From NCBI GenBank assembly GCA_002305725.1, contig DBQM01000039.1, forward strand, positions 1 to 46,731: a stretch of 46,731 nucleotides of DNA. Direction: 5' to 3'. Positions 1 through 7,065 of the stretch are shown here, piece by piece (the first letter of the stretch is position 1; the number at the start of each line of letters is the position of its first letter). The position numbers were made by a program, and so were the translations under genes. The notes under the pieces are model-generated. The model was not told the DNA's origin. It did no database searches and saw nothing but the letters and a program-made list of their open reading frames with translations. This DNA is from Ruminococcus sp. UBA1394 (GTDB taxonomy: Bacteria > Bacillota > Clostridia > Oscillospirales > Ruminococcaceae).

Positions 1-24
1 GTTCGAGCCCCCGATGGTGCACCA
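1..24 (+). tRNA. 3' end of a tRNA gene (truncated by window edge)
   Basis: The first bases give a T-loop of the TTCGAGC type, the 3' side of the T stem, a seven-base acceptor strand and an encoded CCA, lying two bases before tRNA-Glu. The anticodon is outside the window, so the isotype cannot be called. Confidence 0.85.
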
Positions 25-26
25 CT

Positions 27-101
27 GGCCCGTTGGTCAAGCGGTTAAGACTCCGCCCTCTCACGGCGGCAACACCAGTTCGAGTCTGGTACGGGTCACC
101 A
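27..101 (+). tRNA. tRNA-Glu (anticodon CTC)
   Basis: The acceptor arm GGCCCGT pairs with ACGGGTC, followed by discriminator A and an encoded CCA. The anticodon stem CCGCC/GGCGG encloses a seven-base loop with anticodon CTC, which reads GAG (Glu). The T arm ACCAG-TTCGAGT-CTGGT is intact. It is the last gene of a tRNA cluster and is followed by a terminator. Confidence 0.95.
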
Positions 102-115
102 TATAAAAATGTCAT

Positions 116-159
116 CTCCTGCAGTTGCTTTTTCAAACAATTGCAGGAGGTATTTTTTT
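116..159 (+). terminator. Rho-independent terminator of the tRNA cluster
   Basis: A 12-bp stem (CTCCTGCAGTTG with CAATTGCAGGAG, one G-T pair) with a 10-base loop is followed by a run of seven T. Confidence 0.9.
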
Positions 160-182
160 ACCCTTATAATACGAATTTGGAC

Positions 183-211
183 TTGACAAATTTCGACAAA
201 AATGATATTAT
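183..211 (+). promoter_or_regulatory. Sigma-A type promoter of the AbrB-like gene
   Basis: A perfect TTGACA (183-188) is followed after 17 bases by TATTAT (206-211), 36 bases before the start codon at 248. Confidence 0.8.
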
Positions 212-247
212 ATTTATTAGCAAAAATAATCAAGAGAGGTAAGTTTT

Positions 248-487
248 ATGAGAAACACAGGTGTGCGTAAGACAATAGATGACCTTGGAAGAATCGTTCT
301 GCCAAAGGAAATCAGAAAGAGTCTTGGCTTTGAGATCAGATCTTCTGTTGAACTTTATGTTGACGGTGAGAGTCTTATCATTACAAAGTCAAAAAATTCA
401 TGTGTTATTTGCGGATCAAATGATGACCTGACAGAATACAAGGATAAATGTATATGTCAGAAATGTATTGACGATCTTAAAAAATAA
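248..487 (+). CDS. AbrB/SpoVT-family transcriptional regulator with Cys4 tail
   Basis: This 79-residue protein starts with the swapped-hairpin DNA-binding fold of the AbrB/MazE/SpoVT family (residues 1-47), including the typical DDLGRIVLPKEIRKSLG stretch. Family members bind AT-rich promoters as dimers or tetramers and govern transitions between growth states. Residues 52-75 hold two CxxC pairs (CVIC and CQKC), plus one further Cys, and probably bind zinc. The gene follows an AAGAGAGGT Shine-Dalgarno sequence, has its own strong promoter and ends in a terminator, so it is monocistronic. The genes it controls cannot be read from the sequence. Confidence 0.88.
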   Translation: MRNTGVRKTIDDLGRIVLPKEIRKSLGFEIRSSVELYVDGESLIITKSKNSCVICGSNDDLTEYKDKCICQKCIDDLKK

Positions 488-494
488 TTATTTA

Positions 495-526
495 AGCCTG
501 TACTTAAAAAGTACAGGCTCTTTTTA
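495..526 (+). terminator. Rho-independent terminator
   Basis: A 10-bp perfect stem (AGCCTGTACT / AGTACAGGCT) with loop TAAAA is followed by CTTTTT. It ends the AbrB-like transcript and reaches the last codons of the opposing gene. Confidence 0.9.
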
Positions 527-1255
527 TTTGCTGTCAAGTTCGTTTAGCTGAACGGTTTGCGTACCGTCGGGAATTTTGTGAACTGTATGAGTGTCATTCT
601 GAATTTCTGAAACGGTCTGTGCCGAAACACTTTTCAGGTATTCCTCACTGCTGCGTTTTAAAGGAGTATTTTCAATGGAAGAAACGCTGCTTTCAGAAAC
701 CTCCGGCAGTACAATTTCCTTAGGCTGAACATGATTTTCTATTTGTGAAACCGGTGCTGCGGTTACAGATTCAAGCTTTCTGATATTCTCCGAATTGTCA
801 TGCGGTGTGAAATTTATATCTGAAATTGTGCTTTCCGGCGGAGTTTCCACTTCTGGTGACTCCGCTTTTTTTGTCTCTGCGGCAATGCTTTCTGCCGGCT
901 TTTCTCTGACAGCTGCCGGAGTTGTATCTGCTTCTGTTTCGTGCACCGGATTGTCCGGCTGGCTTACTGCTGCTTCAGCAATATCTGGTTTGTCAGTATT
1001 TGCCGGCATTTCCGGCTTGCTGACAGTTTCCTCGGGCGGCGAAGAAACGAGAGGGTGCTCCTTTTCCGGCTTGCGCATAAAAGGTGAATAGGAGAACTTT
1101 TTACAGCTGAAATCCTCGCTTACGATACCGCTTCTCGGACACAGAATTTTCCCCTCGCTTTTAGCAGGCTTTCCGTGTTCACAGTAGGCACATTTTGGCT
1201 CGATGTTTTTATCAAAGTAATTGGTGTTCTTTTTGAATAGTCCGAATAATCCCAT
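524..1255 (-). CDS. Hypothetical Cys-rich protein with Pro/Glu/Ser-rich tail
   Basis: I do not recognise a named family. The first 65 of 243 residues form a compact block with CAYC, then two more cysteines (ILCPRSG, FSCKKF), which could be a small Zn or Fe site. The remaining 180 residues are low-complexity, rich in Pro, Glu, Ser, Thr and Val, and probably disordered. There is no signal peptide or membrane segment, so it should be cytoplasmic. The start follows AAGGAG by eight bases. It lies downstream of ylbJ on the same strand but has its own promoter inside the end of that gene. Confidence 0.7.
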   Translation of the reverse strand: MGLFGLFKKNTNYFDKNIEPKCAYCEHGKPAKSEGKILCPRSGIVSEDFSCKKFSYSPFMRKPEKEHPLVSSPPEETVSKPEMPANTDKPDIAEAAVSQPDNPVHETEADTTPAAVREKPAESIAAETKKAESPEVETPPESTISDINFTPHDNSENIRKLESVTAAPVSQIENHVQPKEIVLPEVSESSVSSIENTPLKRSSEEYLKSVSAQTVSEIQNDTHTVHKIPDGTQTVQLNELDSK

Positions 1256-1289
1256 ATAGCTTTCTCCTTTTCGTGGTAATGTTATCTTA

Positions 1290-1318
1290 ATTATAACACC
1301 TTTTAATCAGATTGTCCA
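1290..1318 (-). promoter_or_regulatory. Promoter of the Cys-rich hypothetical gene
   Basis: On the minus strand TGGACA (1318-1313) and TATAAT (1295-1290) are separated by 17 bases. The -35 box lies within the last codons of ylbJ. Confidence 0.6.
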
Positions 1319-2385
1319 TAATTTTTTGAAAGGGAAAGCAGCATGACTGTCATAATCAGCAGCAGTACCGCTGTGAGCATACCATTGCCGCTGTGAACTG
1401 TTACAGGTGTGAAAACATCAGCTGAGCCGAGATCGAAAAAGCGTGAGATAAAACGGCATACTGCGGCAGAAACCGCTGCCGAAAACAAGCGTGACAGCAG
1501 AAATTTTCTTATATTGAGAAGTCCGCCGGAAATTACAATGACCTGTATCAGCACGCATATTCCGCCGAATGAAAGGAGAAATGCGATAACAGGCAGTAAT
1601 TCAATGCTGTTTGCGGGAATAGTGACTATATTGCTTATTTCAAAAAATGATGAAACTATAGCTGATATATTTGCAGGGCTCAGTCCGGACAAATCAGAGA
1701 TATATTTGCAAAGGGAGTTTATTGCCCCCGAAAGCTCTGCCGCCCTGTATAATCCCCCGAATGCGATTATCATGACGCACATCTGAAAAATTGCGTGGGC
1801 GGAGGAAAGCGTAGAACTGATAACGTTCTGAGCAGTTATGTCTGTTCTGAGTTTGTATGAGGACTTTTCCGGAAAGGCTGAAAACAATCCGCTTATAAAT
1901 GCGGCGGTGAGGTTTCCGGCTGTAACTGAAATAAAGCAGACTGCCCCGGCATTCGTTCCGGGAAAGAGTACGCCGGAAACAGTCCCCGAAATAAAAGCCG
2001 GACCTCCTGCAAAGCAAAAGCAGCTTAAACGTTCAAACTCTTTTTCTGATATTTCATTTCTGCGGTGACTGTCAGCTAAAAGCTTTATGCCGGCAGGATA
2101 ACCGGAAAACATACTCAGAAGAAAAATGCCGAACTGATTCGGGGTCAGCCGGAATATGTACCTTGCCGCCGGAATAAACGGAAAGCTTATTATATTATGT
2201 ATTCCTGTGGAAACGGCAGTTGATGTAAGGCACATGAAAATGAACATTGAGGGAATAATGACATTGATGCACCTGTCTGTAGAAACACTTACAGCCGAAC
2301 CGATTTCCGCCGGATATCTTATGCAGATATAAACTGCCGTAAGAATCAGTCCGGTAAAGAGAATATTTTTTATAATCTGTTTCAT
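1303..2385 (-). CDS. ylbJ: Sporulation integral membrane protein YlbJ-like
   Basis: This 360-residue protein is almost wholly hydrophobic, with about eight to ten membrane segments and nucleoside-recognition (Gate) type repeats. The motif LLSMFSGYPAGIKLL and the paired halves match YlbJ, a protein needed for spore cortex formation in Bacillus, where it is a sigma-E gene. The longest frame begins 25 codons earlier, but the ATG at 2385 has a good GGAGGGG sequence six to seven bases upstream and the extra residues translate the palindrome described at 2400-2565, so the shorter form is chosen. It is divergent from yqfC-yqfD, also mother-cell genes, making this a small sporulation locus. Confidence 0.85.
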   Translation of the reverse strand: MKQIIKNILFTGLILTAVYICIRYPAEIGSAVSVSTDRCINVIIPSMFIFMCLTSTAVSTGIHNIISFPFIPAARYIFRLTPNQFGIFLLSMFSGYPAGIKLLADSHRRNEISEKEFERLSCFCFAGGPAFISGTVSGVLFPGTNAGAVCFISVTAGNLTAAFISGLFSAFPEKSSYKLRTDITAQNVISSTLSSAHAIFQMCVMIIAFGGLYRAAELSGAINSLCKYISDLSGLSPANISAIVSSFFEISNIVTIPANSIELLPVIAFLLSFGGICVLIQVIVISGGLLNIRKFLLSRLFSAAVSAAVCRFISRFFDLGSADVFTPVTVHSGNGMLTAVLLLIMTVMLLSLSKNYGQSD

Positions 2386-2399
2386 TGACAACCCCTCCG

Positions 2400-2565
2400 T
2401 TATATTGCTCCGCCAATAAAACCTTGCCGTAAAGATGCAGGCGAAAATGAAAAATATCAAGGCGCAAAATTGCAGGAATACTCGTGTATTTCAAGATTTT
2501 GCAACGCAGAGATTTTTTATTTGCGGCAAGTATTCCGGCAAGCTTTTATTGTGGGAGCAATATAA
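2400..2565. repeat. 166-bp imperfect palindrome, MITE-like
   Basis: The ends are perfect 12-base inverted repeats, TTATATTGCTCC at 2400-2411 and GGAGCAATATAA at 2554-2565. Inside, the arms continue to match with gaps: AATAAAA-C-CTTGCCG against CGGCAAG-C-TTTTATT, GCAAAAT against ATTTTGC, and GAATAC against GTATTT near the centre (about 2485). No coding capacity is visible. It fills most of the 226-base gap between ylbJ and yqfC and ends 14 bases from the ylbJ start codon. The form fits a non-autonomous transposable element or a very long hairpin; which one is inference. Confidence 0.7.
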
Positions 2566-2611
2566 GTATATTGTAGTCTGATATTTAATATACTTAACTG
2601 AGGTGGTATAA

Positions 2612-2854
2612 ATGGCTGGAAAAATAAAACGCTTTATCAATATGGACACACAGATACAGATAACCGGCGACCACGAGGTACTGGTTGAATGCTGCAAAAA
2701 GATACTTGAATATAACGATATTATGGTAAAGGTCAGAACATGGGATATGACCATACAGATATGGGGGACGAATCTGAGCGTAAATGATTTCAGTTCCAGG
2801 GGAATATATGTGTGCGGAAAAATACAGTCTGTGGAACTGACGGGAAACGGGTGA
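2612..2854 (+). CDS. yqfC: YabP/YqfC family sporulation protein
   Basis: An 80-residue protein of the YabP/YqfC family. It has the usual short all-beta pattern with the central ILEYNDIMVKVRT-W segment and the terminal GIYVCGKIQSVEL strand. In Bacillus YqfC is a mother-cell protein needed for normal sporulation. The start follows GAGGTGG by six bases. It is directly followed by yqfD, the standard partner, after a five-base gap. I could not find a convincing sigma-E promoter upstream, although a weak GTATATT...TATACTT arrangement lies at 2566-2596. Confidence 0.88.
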   Translation: MAGKIKRFINMDTQIQITGDHEVLVECCKKILEYNDIMVKVRTWDMTIQIWGTNLSVNDFSSRGIYVCGKIQSVELTGNG

Positions 2855-2858
2855 TAAA

Positions 2859-4028
2859 ATGTTCAGAAAAATAAGGGGTACGGCGGCATTTAGAGCGTCA
2901 GGCGCTAAATTGTATGCATTCATAAACAGTATAAGAGAAAACGGCATAACCTGTATGTCCCAGCGGTGTCATGACGGCTGTTTTTACGGCTGTGTCTATA
3001 CATATGACATGAAGAATCTAACAGAACTTGCACAGCAGAATAAAATTGACCTTGAGTTTACTGAAAGAAAGGGCGTTCCATTCAAACTTAAAGGATATCG
3101 TTTCAGATTCGGCATTATTGCCGGATTTCTTATACTGGTTTCGTTTGTGTTTTACCTTTCAAATATTGTGGTATCGGTTGAGGTGTGCGGAAACAGCGGC
3201 GTAAGCCGTGAACAGATTATTTCCGCTTTGTCGGATATAGGTATCTACAAGGGAAAGTTTATTGCTGACATAAATTTCCGGAAATGTGAGCAAAGGCTCA
3301 GACTCAGCATTCCGGAGCTTGCATGGGCTGGAATCCGGCACACGGGAAGCCGTATTGTTGTTGACGTTACAGAGGCAGACCCGCCGCCGGAAATGGTGAG
3401 AGATGATATTCCCTGCAACGTAGTGGCGGACAGGGACGCACAGATTATGTCCATTGAGCTGTATTCCGGCAGGCAGATGAAAAAAGCAGGCAGCGGAGTG
3501 AAAAAAGGCGATATAATCATAAGCGGAGTTGTTGACGACGGGGGAGGGCATACCCTTAAAAAGCACGCAATGGGGAAGATAATCGGTAAGTATGAGGAAG
3601 AAGTAACCTTTTCACAGCTGCTTTCATCAGAGGGTAAGGTTTACAGCGGTGAAGAGGAAACAAAGAAATATTTTGATTTTTTCGGTTTCAGAATACCGCT
3701 TTTTCTGAAAGACGCAGAGTATCAGTCCTTTGATTACTCGGAAACCTCAAACAGCTTTATGTTTCTCGGGAAAAAGCTGCCTCTTGGAATGGTGCACAGT
3801 ACATACACGCCCTTTGAGTACAAAACTCTTTCCTACAGCGCAGAGGAGGCGGATATTTTGCTGCAGCAGAAGCTTTCATTGTATGAGAAGAACTTTTATG
3901 ATTTAAAGGGGATAGAAGTCGAAAACCGTGAAATAGATGTAAAAAACTACAGTGATAAGATGGAATACAGTGTAAAATATACTCTTGTTGGAGAAATCGG
4001 GGCAGATTACGAAATTTATGTGGATTGA
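2859..4028 (+). CDS. yqfD: Sporulation protein YqfD
   Basis: The protein has 389 residues. Its N-terminal soluble part holds a CxxxCF/YGCVYTYD cysteine segment (about residues 32-48), one membrane helix follows (about 82-105), and the rest resembles FtsQ/POTRA-like sequence with VCGNSGVSREQI near 112. This order, and the downstream position to yqfC, identify YqfD. It is known as a stage IV sporulation membrane protein; its biochemical job is not established. The gene ends in a long AT-rich intergenic region, so the operon probably stops here. Confidence 0.88.
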   Translation: MFRKIRGTAAFRASGAKLYAFINSIRENGITCMSQRCHDGCFYGCVYTYDMKNLTELAQQNKIDLEFTERKGVPFKLKGYRFRFGIIAGFLILVSFVFYLSNIVVSVEVCGNSGVSREQIISALSDIGIYKGKFIADINFRKCEQRLRLSIPELAWAGIRHTGSRIVVDVTEADPPPEMVRDDIPCNVVADRDAQIMSIELYSGRQMKKAGSGVKKGDIIISGVVDDGGGHTLKKHAMGKIIGKYEEEVTFSQLLSSEGKVYSGEEETKKYFDFFGFRIPLFLKDAEYQSFDYSETSNSFMFLGKKLPLGMVHSTYTPFEYKTLSYSAEEADILLQQKLSLYEKNFYDLKGIEVENREIDVKNYSDKMEYSVKYTLVGEIGADYEIYVD

Positions 4029-4142
4029 GTGAACCGGTGTATTTTTTATTGATCTGGTAAATATTAAATTAAAATTCGGTTATTTTCATAAAAAAATTCA
4101 AAAAAACTTAAAATAGGTATTTAAAAAGTTGTTTTTTTGTGC
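4029..4142. other. AT-rich intergenic stretch upstream of the tandem repeats
   Basis: This is the left part of the 408-base gap between yqfD and phoH. It is extremely AT-rich with A and T runs and shows no ORF. No clear hairpin terminator for yqfD is visible. The last bases (TGTGC before TATAAT at 4143) form an extended -10 element, without a good -35 box. Confidence 0.5.
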
Positions 4143-4257
4143 TATAATAAATGCAAAGCATTTATTATAATTTATTTTAATGCCCTTGCAGATACGCAAA
4201 TCAGAGATTTGCTTCCTGCATATCGGGCAATTATATCAAAAATCATCGATTTTATGA
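4143..4257 (+). repeat. Three-hairpin repeat element, copy 1
   Basis: The 115-bp unit holds three successive palindromes: TATAATAAATGC-AAA-GCATTTATTATA (4143-4169); a nested stem TGCCC/TGCAG/GCAAATC with GATTTGC/CTGCA/GGGCA (4181-4229); and TTATATCA...TGATATAA (from 4230, closing in the first bases of copy 2). It is directly joined to copy 2, from which it differs by four substitutions and one inserted T. A diverged third copy is at 21371. Confidence 0.9.
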
Positions 4258-4379
4258 TATAATAAATGCAAAGCATTTATTATAATTTATTTTTAATGCC
4301 CTTGCAGATACGCAAATCAGAAATTTGCCCCCTGCATATCGGGCAATTATATCAGAAATCATCGATTTTATGATATAAT
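4258..4379 (+). repeat. Three-hairpin repeat element, copy 2 (tandem)
   Basis: The 116-bp unit begins at the TATAAT of 4258 and ends at the next TATAAT (4374-4379), with the same three palindromes as copy 1. It ends 57 bases before phoH, so both copies lie in the probable phoH leader or promoter region. Changes in the middle stem keep a GCAAAT/ATTTGC core. Confidence 0.9.
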
Positions 4380-4436
4380 TATACTATATCAAATTGAATC
4401 AGCAATAAAACCAACAAAAAAGGAAAGAGTGTTGAA

Positions 4437-5399
4437 ATGGCAGAGAAAATTATAAATATAAATGATACAGAACAGATGATAAACTTATTCGGAACATATG
4501 ATGAAAACATTAATGTTATTCAGCGCCAGTATGATGTGGTTGTTTTAAGCCGTGGTACTGACATAAAGATTTCCGGAAATGAGGAAAATGTTGAAAAGGC
4601 TGCACAGGCTGTTGAGGCGCTTATGAAAATAGCAAAAACCGGTGAAAGAGTAACCGGTCAGACTCTGCGCTATGTGACTTCAATGGTGTCTGACGGAGAG
4701 TCGAAGCAGCTTGATAATCTTATTGGTGACGGCGTATGCGTTACCGCCGCAGGAAAAATCGTGCGCCCCCGTACTGTCGGGCAGAAAAAGTATATTGACG
4801 ATATCAAAAACAATACCATTGTTCTCGGTATAGGTCCAGCCGGAACAGGCAAGACTTATCTTGCAGTTGCAATGGCGGCAAAGGCGTTCAAGGCACACGA
4901 GGTCAACAAGATCATACTGACCCGTCCGGCTGTTGAGGCAGGAGAAAAGCTGGGATTTCTGCCTGGTGACCTGCAGGACAAGGTTGACCCTTATCTCCGT
5001 CCGCTTTATGACGCACTTTTTGATATGTTCGGCGCTGAAAATTTTGCAAAGTACATGGAAAAAGGAATAATCGAGGTTGCTCCTCTTGCATACATGAGGG
5101 GACGAACACTTGAGGGTGCATTCATTATTCTTGACGAAGCTCAGAACACGACCTCTGAACAGATAAAAATGTTCCTTACACGTCTTGGAAATGACAGTAA
5201 AATGGTCATCACAGGCGATGTAACTCAGATAGACCTGCCGGATAGCAGGACTTCCGGTCTTGTCGAGGCAATGAAGGTGCTGAGGAACGTTGACGATATA
5301 GCAATTCACAAATTCAATGAAAAGGACGTAGTAAGACATAAGCTTGTACAGGATATTGTAAAGGCTTATGAGAAATACGCTAATGAAAGGAGAAAATAA
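4437..5399 (+). CDS. phoH: PhoH family ATPase (YbeZ-type)
   Basis: The protein has 320 residues, usual for this family. An N-terminal KH-like region (about 1-100) precedes a helicase-like ATPase domain with Walker A GPAGTGKT and Walker B IILDEAQN, and the RPAVEAGEKLGFLPGD segment typical of PhoH. Members bind nucleotide and are linked to RNA processing through YbeY. The start follows AAGGAAAGAG. The stop is two bases from ybeY, so the two are co-transcribed, which supports a shared role in rRNA or mRNA maturation. Two tandem repeat units precede the gene. Confidence 0.95.
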   Translation: MAEKIININDTEQMINLFGTYDENINVIQRQYDVVVLSRGTDIKISGNEENVEKAAQAVEALMKIAKTGERVTGQTLRYVTSMVSDGESKQLDNLIGDGVCVTAAGKIVRPRTVGQKKYIDDIKNNTIVLGIGPAGTGKTYLAVAMAAKAFKAHEVNKIILTRPAVEAGEKLGFLPGDLQDKVDPYLRPLYDALFDMFGAENFAKYMEKGIIEVAPLAYMRGRTLEGAFIILDEAQNTTSEQIKMFLTRLGNDSKMVITGDVTQIDLPDSRTSGLVEAMKVLRNVDDIAIHKFNEKDVVRHKLVQDIVKAYEKYANERRK

Positions 5400-5401
5400 T
5401 C

Positions 5402-5908
5402 ATGTCAAAATTAAAGGTGTATGTAAAAAATAAGCAGAACATTGTCAAAATACCAGTAGGAATCCGCCTGCTGATACGCCGCTGCTGTCAGGCTGTTCTT
5501 GCAACAGAAAAATTCGGGCAGGACGCAGAAGTAAGCGTTTCCTTTGTTTCAAATAAAGAGATAAGAAACCTCAATAAGATTTACAGAAACAAGGACAAGG
5601 AAACCGACGTGCTTTCCTTCCCTCTGACAGATGACGACGGTCACACTGAAGTGAATGCTGAAACAGGCGCTGTCCTGCTGGGAGATGTGGTTATTTCTCT
5701 TGAAACTGCTGTTAAACAGGCGGAAATGTACGGTCATTCCCTTGAAAGAGAAGTAGGTTTTCTGACCGTTCATTCAATGCTCCATCTTTTAGGATACGAC
5801 CATGAGACAAGTCCTCTTGATGAAAGAATAATGAGGGAAAAGGAAGAAGCAGTACTTGAAAAGCTGGGCATTTCAAGGGACGCTACATTTATTACAGATA
5901 ATAATTAA
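5402..5908 (+). CDS. ybeY: Endoribonuclease YbeY
   Basis: A 168-residue single-domain metalloprotein. The zinc site HSMLHLLGYDHE (HxxxHxxxxxH) is intact and the upstream RxLNxxYRxKDKETDVLSFP block is conserved. YbeY is a single-strand RNase involved in 16S rRNA 3' maturation and ribosome quality control. It sits between phoH and era, an order common in Firmicutes, although the kinase and deaminase genes often found between ybeY and era are absent. The start follows AAAGGAGAAAATAATC. Confidence 0.95.
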   Translation: MSKLKVYVKNKQNIVKIPVGIRLLIRRCCQAVLATEKFGQDAEVSVSFVSNKEIRNLNKIYRNKDKETDVLSFPLTDDDGHTEVNAETGAVLLGDVVISLETAVKQAEMYGHSLEREVGFLTVHSMLHLLGYDHETSPLDERIMREKEEAVLEKLGISRDATFITDNN

Positions 5909-5933
5909 TAAGGATTCTGAAACGGAGATAAAC

Positions 5934-6827
5934 ATGACTAAAACTGTCTTTCTGACTATTGCCGGAAGAACCAATGCAGGTAAATCATCACTGCTGAACG
6001 CTGTTGTAGGGGAAAAAATCGCCTCTGTCAGCAGCAAGTCGCAGACAACCAGAACAAGAATAACAGGGATAAAAACCATAGAAGATACACAGCTTGTCTT
6101 TATGGATACTCCGGGACTTCACAAGCCAAAAAACAAGCTTAGTACACATATGTTAAACGCTGTAAAGGAATCGGTGGCAGATATTGACGCTGTAATTTTT
6201 ATGGCGGACTGCTCACGTCCTCTTGGTGAACAGGAAGAAAATATGCTGAGAGACCTGTGCAAAAATAAAACTCCTGTTATTTTTGTGCTGAACAAGATAG
6301 ACCTGCTTGATAATATGAGCAGGCTTGCACCGATGATTGCGAATTTAAGCGGAAAATTTGACCTTGAAGCTATTATTCCGGTAAGCGTTACTGAGAATAA
6401 CGGCATTGACATAGTAATCGACGAGGCAATGAAGCTTGCCGCTGAAAGTCCCCACTTTTTCCCGGATGACATGATAACAGACCAGCCTGAAAAGGTCATC
6501 GCAGCAGAAATTATCAGAGAGAAACTGCTGAATCTCCTTGATGATGAGGTGCCTCACGGCATTGCTGTTACTGTCGAAAAAATGAGCGAGCGTGAGGACA
6601 AGGACCTGCTTGACATACACGCTGTTATCTACTGCGAGAGAGAATCCCATAAGGGTATAATTATCGGCAAAAAGGGTGCAATGCTCAAAAAGGCTGCGTC
6701 CCTTTCAAGACAGGAGCTGGAGGAGTTTTTTGCCATAAAGGTGAACCTGCAGTGCTGGGTAAAGGTCAAGGAGGACTGGAGAAATCGTGAGGGACTTATA
6801 AGAAGTTTTGGTCTTACGGAAATTTAA
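5934..6827 (+). CDS. era: GTPase Era
   Basis: Era (297 residues) is a GTPase that binds the 3' end of 16S rRNA during 30S assembly. Visible motifs are G1 GRTNAGKSS (the family usually has GRPNVGKS), the switch QTTRTR, G3 DTPGLH, G4 NKID, and a C-terminal KH domain with IIGKKGAMLK. A start 26 codons upstream is possible in frame, but it lies within ybeY and lacks a ribosome site, whereas the ATG at 5934 follows ACGGAGAT. The gene belongs to the phoH-ybeY-era group. Confidence 0.95.
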   Translation: MTKTVFLTIAGRTNAGKSSLLNAVVGEKIASVSSKSQTTRTRITGIKTIEDTQLVFMDTPGLHKPKNKLSTHMLNAVKESVADIDAVIFMADCSRPLGEQEENMLRDLCKNKTPVIFVLNKIDLLDNMSRLAPMIANLSGKFDLEAIIPVSVTENNGIDIVIDEAMKLAAESPHFFPDDMITDQPEKVIAAEIIREKLLNLLDDEVPHGIAVTVEKMSEREDKDLLDIHAVIYCERESHKGIIIGKKGAMLKKAASLSRQELEEFFAIKVNLQCWVKVKEDWRNREGLIRSFGLTEI

Positions 6828-6846
6828 TTACCATTCATTACAACTT

Positions 6847-6906
6847 ATATAAACCGCCCTTTCCGGAAATAATTTTAGGGAAATACTTTTAATGGCGGTG
6901 TTATAT
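6847..6906 (+). promoter_or_regulatory. Hairpin covering the yqzL ribosome-binding site
   Basis: ATATAAACCGCC (6847-6858) pairs with GGCGGT-G-TTATAT (6894-6906, one bulged base), with an inner TTTCC/GGAAA pairing. The only Shine-Dalgarno-like sequence for the small gene at 6907 lies in the 3' arm, so folding would hide it. Pairing is seen in the sequence; regulation is inferred. Confidence 0.45.
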
Positions 6907-7065
6907 ATGACTGATGATAAATGGAATAATTTTATGATGACCGGAAAAATTTCCGATTATCTTGAATACAGAAAATCTGCGGAGCAGTCCGCTGCAAAGG
7001 TCGGTGAGGAAAGTGGAAATGGTGACGCTCAGGGGAATAGTCCTCAGGGAGTTTCCGGTTGGTGA
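6907..7065 (+). CDS. YqzL-like small protein
   Basis: A 52-residue frame. The first 22 residues (MTDDKWNNFMMTGKISDYLE) fit the YqzL family pattern of a Trp-x-x-Phe, then a Thr-Gly-x-Ile-x-x-Tyr-Leu core. In Bacillus and many Clostridia yqzL lies exactly here, between era and recO, which is the main support. The Ser/Gly/Gln-rich tail is longer than usual and overlaps the start of recO by 47 bases in another frame, suggesting translational coupling. Function of the family is unknown. Confidence 0.7.
   Translation: MTDDKWNNFMMTGKISDYLEYRKSAEQSAAKVGEESGNGDAQGNSPQGVSGW

Noticed and set aside
33..242. Small frame running through tRNA-Glu
   Set aside because: It overlaps the tRNA, its terminator and the next promoter; no conserved product.
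2386..2460. N-terminal extension of YlbJ by 25 codons
   Set aside because: The added residues translate the palindromic element, and the ATG at 2385 has a much better ribosome site.
2566..2596. Sigma-E promoter for yqfC (GTATATT ... TATACTTA)
   Set aside because: Spacing of 16 and several mismatches make it too weak to list as a feature, though sigma-E control is expected.
4143..4379. CRISPR-like direct repeats
   Set aside because: Only two units of 115-116 bp with no short repeat/unique spacer alternation and no cas genes; each unit is a multi-hairpin element.
4143..4379. Known riboswitch upstream of phoH
   Set aside because: No recognised aptamer core; tandem near-identity and an interspersed third copy point to a repeat element.
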